Assembly: GCA_022818135.1 (NCBI GenBank)
Contig: JAFMSR010000010.1
Location: 13,331,824 to 13,395,823 of the forward strand
DNA length: 64,000 bases
From: Saxidomus purpurata
Taxonomy: Eukaryota; Mollusca; Bivalvia; Venerida; Veneridae
Reading direction: 5' to 3'
Positions 63,775 through 64,000 of this stretch are shown one piece after another. A model generated the notes under the pieces. It saw nothing but the letters and a program-made list of their open reading frames with translations, did no database searches and was not told where the DNA came from. The position numbers and the translations under genes are program-made. Each line of letters opens with the position of its first letter. The first letter of the stretch is position 1.

Positions 63775-64000
63775 TATTTAATGTGACAACAGTTTTAGAG
63801 AGTGCCTCTTTTAGATGTCGTTTAAAGAATGTTCTATAATTTAAGCTCTGGTAGCCATTTTGTGCAGCCGAGCGAAACGGTTTGAGCAATTTAGGGAATG
63901 GACCATCATAGGAACAATCATGTGAAGTTTCGTTGACATTTGCCAAAAGGTTAAGATGTTAGTTAAAGTTTTTTTTTAATTTTAGCTCTGGTGGCTATTA
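63775..64000. repeat. Tandem repeat, ~142-bp unit, cut by the window end
   Basis: TTTAAGCTCTGGTAGCC (about 63840) recurs as TTTTAGCTCTGGTGGC (about 63982). A 72-codon minus-strand frame crosses it and is taken as chance. Confidence 0.55.

Noticed and set aside
63728..63946. 72-codon minus-strand frame
   Set aside because: Lies in a tandem repeat that recurs at the window end.
1..64000. CRISPR arrays, bacterial operons, riboswitches, rRNA genes
   Set aside because: None seen; all regular repeats are minisatellite- or transposon-like and the gene structure is eukaryotic.

Overview
The window looks like a stretch of an AT-rich animal nuclear genome, most likely a bivalve mollusc. The grounds are one spliced bilaterian homeobox gene with long introns, wide non-coding spaces full of decayed transposons, and tandem blocks of 140-175 bp ending in GAC-rich or GGGGG motifs, a style I associate with bivalves. 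The species call is inference.

The only gene I can fully support is a four-exon, plus-strand Alx (aristaless-like) paired-class homeobox gene, coding from 29159 to 50025: exons 29159-29447, 37858-38252, 49170-49304 and 49732-50025. Intron phases are 1, 0 and 0. The junctions join in frame to 370 residues with an octapeptide-like HSIDDILG, a Q50 homeodomain split at the classical 46/47 site, and a C-terminal OAR motif. A TATA box and an initiator lie about 300 bp upstream, with an octamer ATTTGCAT at the predicted start site.

Bases 1-28600 are accessory. They hold a tRNA-derived SINE, two tandem blocks rich in nuclear-receptor half sites (2.0-2.9 and 3.3-4.2 kb), a cluster of GAGATATCTC palindromes (4.2-4.6 kb), a 3.5 kb fold-back structure with ~0.5 kb inverted arms (6.06-9.58 kb), a 20-bp minisatellite, a head-to-head inverted array (11.0-12.4 kb), a 2.1 kb array of a 16-bp unit with higher-order structure (13.9-16.07 kb), more tandem blocks (16.9-18.3 kb), two LINE reverse-transcriptase relics joined head to tail (19.4-22.56 kb), and an ~0.8 kb sequence present twice (12.4 and 23.94 kb).

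The Alx introns (8.4 and 10.9 kb) hold minisatellites and two striking hairpins, but no further coding sequence that I can see. Downstream (51.4-57.1 kb) is a ~1.3-1.5 kb unit in three direct copies, the middle one carrying a 1259-bp inverted-terminal-repeat insertion that contains a short CCCTAA tract. The last part has a TCAAGGTCA-bearing tandem array (58.6-59.4 kb), a decayed pogo/Tigger-type transposase with an odd 33-bp inverted repeat (61.1-62.27 kb), and a ~0.9 kb inverted-repeat element (62.5-63.5 kb).

I see no bacterial-type operon, CRISPR array, intact transposon or intact viral gene. The nearest thing to an undescribed system is the set of unusual repeat architectures around the Alx locus, above all the fold-back, the inverted array and the 16-bp array. 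Their novelty cannot be judged without a repeat-library search.
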